Shown: positions 5,855-7,984 of the stretch, one piece after another | How positions within the stretch are numbered: the first letter of the stretch is position 1 | How the letters are laid out: the number at the start of each line of letters is the position of its first letter | Assembly (NCBI GenBank): GCA_035548675.1 | Contig: DASZSJ010000027.1 | Location: 1-7,984 of the forward strand | Direction: 5' to 3' | From: VRUE01 sp035548675 | GTDB lineage: Bacteria; Actinomycetota; Thermoleophilia; Solirubrobacterales; 70-9 | Length of the DNA stretch: 7,984 nucleotides | Translations under genes and position numbers: made by a program | The notes under the pieces: model-generated | Told to the model about the DNA's origin: nothing | Database searches by the model: none | What the model saw: the letters and a program-made list of their open reading frames with translations, nothing else

Positions 5855-6409
5855 GTGAAGCGCCTGGCCCTGATCCTCGTCGCCTGCCTCGCCCTCCTTG
5901 CGGCGGGCTGTGGCGGCAGCGACGACGACTCCACCGGCACCGGCGAAACCGCCGCCGCGACCGAAGCGACGACGGAATCGAGCGCGCCGCAGGAAGAATC
6001 GAAGTCCGGCAGCGGTGAAGGGAAGTCCGCTGGCGGCGAAAAGACGAAGCCGACGGTCACCGTTCCCAGCGGTCCGCCGCCGAAGAAGCTCGAGATCGAG
6101 GAAATCGAAAAGGGGACGGGCGCGACCGCCAAGGCGGGCGACGAAGTGACCGTCCAGTACGTCGGCGTCGGCTACGACAGCGAAGAAGAATTCGACTCCT
6201 CCTGGAGCCGCAACGAACCGTTCAGCTTCCAGCTCGGCGCCGGCATGGTGATCAAAGGCTGGGACCAGGGTGTCGCCGGCATGAAGGTGGGCGGCCGGCG
6301 TGAGCTGATAATCCCGGCGAACCTCGCCTATGGGCCGGCCGGCTCGCCGCCCGCGATCGGCCCCAACGAAACGCTGATCTTCGTCATCGACCTGCTCGCG
6401 GTCCAGTAG
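5855..6409 (+). CDS. FKBP-type peptidyl-prolyl isomerase lipoprotein
   Basis: A 184-residue secreted lipoprotein. Residues 1-19 form a lipoprotein signal (MKRLALILV core, lipobox LAAGC) with lipidated Cys19. A low-complexity acidic linker rich in Ser, Thr, Glu, Gly and Ala follows (20-66), then an FKBP domain (about 78-184) that speeds cis-trans turning of prolyl bonds during folding outside the membrane. By alignment with human FKBP12 from memory, the active-site residues Tyr26, Phe36, Asp37, Phe46, Val55, Ile56, Trp59, Tyr82 and Phe99 correspond to Tyr102, Phe113, Asp114, Phe123, Val132, Ile133, Trp136, Tyr159 and Phe176, so the enzyme should be active. FKBP12 His87 is replaced by Ser164. 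Glutamate is coded by GAA in 15 of 18 cases, unlike its GAG-rich neighbours. The GTG start has no ribosome binding site. Confidence 0.93.
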   Translation: MKRLALILVACLALLAAGCGGSDDDSTGTGETAAATEATTESSAPQEESKSGSGEGKSAGGEKTKPTVTVPSGPPPKKLEIEEIEKGTGATAKAGDEVTVQYVGVGYDSEEEFDSSWSRNEPFSFQLGAGMVIKGWDQGVAGMKVGGRRELIIPANLAYGPAGSPPAIGPNETLIFVIDLLAVQ

Positions 6410-6459
6410 CGAGCGCCTCGCCGGCACTTGGGCTGAGCGCGCCCGCGGCTAGCTCGCGC

Positions 6460-6473
6460 GATTATCTGCAGCC
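6460..6473 (+). promoter_or_regulatory. Candidate -10 box of the winged-helix gene
   Basis: GATTAT at 6460-6465 is an AT-rich island in GC-rich sequence and ends 8 bases before the GTG at 6474. It matches TATAAT at four of six positions. There is no ribosome binding site in between. The spacing equals that seen before the lipoprotein and amidase genes. Confidence 0.35.
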
Positions 6474-7508
6474 GTGCCGACCGCAGCGATCTTCGCCGAG
6501 CGCTTTTACGCCCAGGGGCTTGCCGGGCCGCCCGCGCGCGACGCGGTGGCCGTCGCCGAGCGCCTATTGGCGGTGCAGGGCCAGGATCCCCGTGGGGCGC
6601 GCTTGGCCGTGCGGGCGCGCAGCGAGGGCCTGACCGCCGCCGACGTCGACCGGGCACTGAGCGAGGAGCGCTCGCTGCTGATCACCTGGCTCAACCGCGG
6701 CACGCTGCACCTGGTGCGCAGCGAGGACTACCCCTGGCTGCAGGCACTGACCACACCGCCGCTGCGCACCTCGTGCGCGCGGCGCCTGCGCCAGGAGGGC
6801 GTGCCGGCGGAGCAGGGGGAGCGCGCCGTGGAGACGATCGAGCGCGCCCTCGCCGGGGAGGGGCCGCTGACGCGGCACCAGCTGCGCGAGCGCCTCGATG
6901 CCGCCGGCGTGCCAACCGCCGGCCAGGCGCTGATCCATCTCCTCTTCCTCGCCGCGGTCGAGGGCGCGATCGTGCGCGGGCCGATGGCCGGCAGGGATCA
7001 TGCCTACGTGTTCGCCCATGACTGGCTCGGGCCGCAGCCGAAGGTCGACCGCGAGGCGGCGCTGGCCGAGCTCGCCCGGCGCTACCTGGTCGGCCACGCG
7101 CCGGCCGACGAGCGCGATCTCGCCCGCTGGGCGGGCCTGCCGCTGCGCGACGCGCGCGCCGGCCTCGCCGCGATCGCCTCCGAGCTGGTCGAGCGCGACG
7201 ACGGCCTCGTCCACCTCGCCAAGGCGCCGCCCGAGCCACAGGTGCCCGCCCCGCGCCTGCTCGGTGCCTTCGACCCGCTGCTGCTCGGCTGGACCTCGCG
7301 CGAGCCGATCCTCGGCCCCCATACCCACCTGGTGACGATGAACGGCATCTTCAGGCCCTTCGCGCTGGTCAAGGGCCGCGCCGCGGGTACATGGAAGCTG
7401 AACCGGGGTAAGGTCGGGATCGAGCCGCTCGGCAAGGTCTCGAAGGCTGCCGCCGCTGCGCTCGAGGCCGACGCCGCCGATGTGGAACGGTTCATGGCGG
7501 GCGTCTGA
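6474..7508 (+). CDS. Winged-helix HTH_42 protein, AlkZ/YcaQ-like DNA glycosylase family
   Basis: A 344-residue protein of the HTH_42 family, which includes the DNA glycosylases AlkZ (azinomycin resistance) and YcaQ/AlkX (interstrand crosslink repair). Family hallmarks are LLAVQGQDPRGARLAVRAR (31-49), LLITWLNRGTLHLVRSEDYPWL (68-89), the central winged-helix repeats, the LLGAFDPLLLGWTSRE segment (262-277) and the FRPFALVKGRAAGTWK segment (293-308). The known glycosylases use a Gln-x-Gln or Gln-x-Asp pair in the first segment; here Gln35-Gly36-Gln37 lies there, though the middle residue is usually aliphatic. Activity on DNA adducts is therefore plausible but unproven, since most family members are untested. 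It is probably monocistronic, 64 bases after the lipoprotein gene. The GTG start follows an AT-rich -10-like box and has no ribosome binding site. Confidence 0.82.
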   Translation: MPTAAIFAERFYAQGLAGPPARDAVAVAERLLAVQGQDPRGARLAVRARSEGLTAADVDRALSEERSLLITWLNRGTLHLVRSEDYPWLQALTTPPLRTSCARRLRQEGVPAEQGERAVETIERALAGEGPLTRHQLRERLDAAGVPTAGQALIHLLFLAAVEGAIVRGPMAGRDHAYVFAHDWLGPQPKVDREAALAELARRYLVGHAPADERDLARWAGLPLRDARAGLAAIASELVERDDGLVHLAKAPPEPQVPAPRLLGAFDPLLLGWTSREPILGPHTHLVTMNGIFRPFALVKGRAAGTWKLNRGKVGIEPLGKVSKAAAAALEADAADVERFMAGV

Positions 7509-7620
7509 GCGCGCATCGCCGAGTACGGCCTCGTCGACCGCCAGGCCAACAGCAACGCCGAAGGCATCGGCCTCGGCGGGCGGCATCGGCCTGGTGCCCG
7601 AAGGTTACGAGGGGCCATTC

Positions 7621-7654
7621 GCCCTCCACGTCCGAAGTCCCGGACGTGGAGGGC
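7621..7654 (+). terminator. Strong hairpin, candidate terminator
   Basis: GCCCTCCACGTCCG (7621-7634) and CGGACGTGGAGGGC (7641-7654) are exact reverse complements around a 6-base loop. The 14-bp GC-rich stem lies 112 bases after the winged-helix gene. No T-run follows, so it would be an atypical terminator, a form proposed in actinobacteria, or a structured RNA element. Confidence 0.45.
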
Positions 7655-7655
7655 T

Positions 7656-7676
7656 GCTCTCGGGCGCGCCGAGAGC
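7656..7676 (+). repeat. Second hairpin, one base after the first
   Basis: GCTCTCGG (7656-7663) pairs exactly with CCGAGAGC (7669-7676) around the loop GCGCG. It follows the 14-bp hairpin by one base, so the two could stack in RNA as a tandem structure. Confidence 0.45.
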
Positions 7677-7717
7677 CTTGGTGGAACCCGTGTGATGGGT
7701 CCCGAGCAGGTCCCGGT

Positions 7718-7746
7718 GGTCCCGGAGCTGGGGTAGCTCCGGGACC
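7718..7746 (+). repeat. Third hairpin, 12-bp perfect stem
   Basis: GGTCCCGGAGCT (7718-7729) and AGCTCCGGGACC (7735-7746) are exact reverse complements around GGGGT. The stem is very GC-rich. It could be a second terminator or part of a structured RNA. No T-run follows. Confidence 0.45.
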
Positions 7747-7922
7747 CCGAGGCCACCTGATCCGCTTGGTCAAGAACACTTGACGGAGAGCGTGCGAAGC
7801 CCTCGACGGACTGAGGATGCCCTTCTATGTGGATGTCCCAGCCCTAGATGACTGATTCCAAGGCGGCAGCCGTGGAATCACGACCTCTTCCGGCTCCAGG
7901 TGGGCCCGCACGCACGCTGTTT

Positions 7923-7978
7923 GGTGCCGAGTGTCTGGTTTGCCACCGTATACGTGGGTCAACTCAACACTCGGCACC
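7923..7978. repeat. Palindromic repeat copy C
   Basis: Outer arms GGTGCCGAGTGT (7923-7934) and ACACTCGGCACC (7967-7978) are exact reverse complements. The core at 7939-7962 lies on the same axis of symmetry, between 7950 and 7951. Read on the minus strand the core begins TTGACCCACG, has TATA in the middle, then CGGTGG and CAAA, so it matches copies A and B at 20 of 24 positions. Its outer arms have nothing in common with those of copy A. Confidence 0.85.
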
Positions 7979-7984
7979 GCGGGC

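Larger units (their letters stand above)
7509..7984. other. 476-base stretch without a convincing gene
   Basis: No reading frame here has both coding-like composition and family features. The first 70 bases keep a GC-rich third-position pattern in the frame of the preceding gene, then lose it. From 7621 on there are several perfect inverted repeats: 7621-7654, 7656-7676, 7718-7746, 7769-7784 and 7923-7978, plus an 8-bp pair, TGATTCCA with TGGAATCA, within about 7850-7880. Composition falls to a more even GC content after about 7760. It may combine a terminator region, structured repeats and the upstream region of the next gene. No tRNA was recognised. Confidence 0.5.

Noticed and set aside
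7480..7695. A 71-codon open frame after the winged-helix gene
   Set aside because: It starts inside the preceding gene, has no ribosome binding site or family features, and contains most of two perfect hairpins.
7680..7760. Possible tRNA in the GC-rich hairpin region
   Set aside because: No T-arm sequence, no acceptor stem pairing and no anticodon arm could be fitted; the region is explained by a simple 12-bp hairpin.

Overview
The window is high-GC bacterial DNA with strong G/C at third codon positions and mostly GTG starts on the plus strand. The gene set fits Actinomycetota: a HTH_42 winged-helix protein, an AbiEi-like/DUF559 protein, an R2lox-like oxidase and a short PRC-barrel-like protein. 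Class Thermoleophilia (Solirubrobacterales and relatives) is my best guess. That placement is inference; no rRNA or marker gene is present.

Layout. An amidase (104-1513, +) converges on a gene for an R2-like di-metal oxidase with a C-terminal SCP2 lipid-binding domain (1550-2833, -). Upstream of the oxidase lie a perfect 26-bp dyad (candidate operator) and a cluster of palindromic repeats (2951-3028). Next comes a winged-helix plus DUF559 nuclease-like gene (3035-3967, -), then another copy of the repeat (3944-3985) and an acyl-CoA ligase (4014-5513, -). Divergent from the ligase are a PRC-barrel-like protein (5569-5832, +), an FKBP-type prolyl isomerase lipoprotein (5855-6409, +) and a winged-helix AlkZ/YcaQ-like protein (6474-7508, +). 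The last 476 bases carry no convincing gene but hold a run of perfect inverted repeats, ending in a third copy of the repeat.

How they fit together. The oxidase-SCP2 protein and the acyl-CoA ligase both suggest fatty-acyl or lipid substrates and lie on the same strand. The DUF559 gene sits between them, bracketed by repeat copies as if it were an inserted unit. The four plus-strand genes each have a -10-like hexamer 6-8 bases before the start codon and no clear ribosome binding site, which suggests leaderless transcripts. The oxidase gene instead has a clear ribosome binding site.

The most unusual signal is a 24-bp near-palindromic core found three times (2959-2982, 3955-3978 and, reversed, 7939-7962). 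It matches at 20 of 24 positions. The two variable central bases change together so that they stay complementary (G/C, C/G, T/A). Two copies carry clear flanking arms that are self-complementary but differ in sequence. This pattern suggests selection or copying as a folded or symmetric element. I do not recognise it as a named family.
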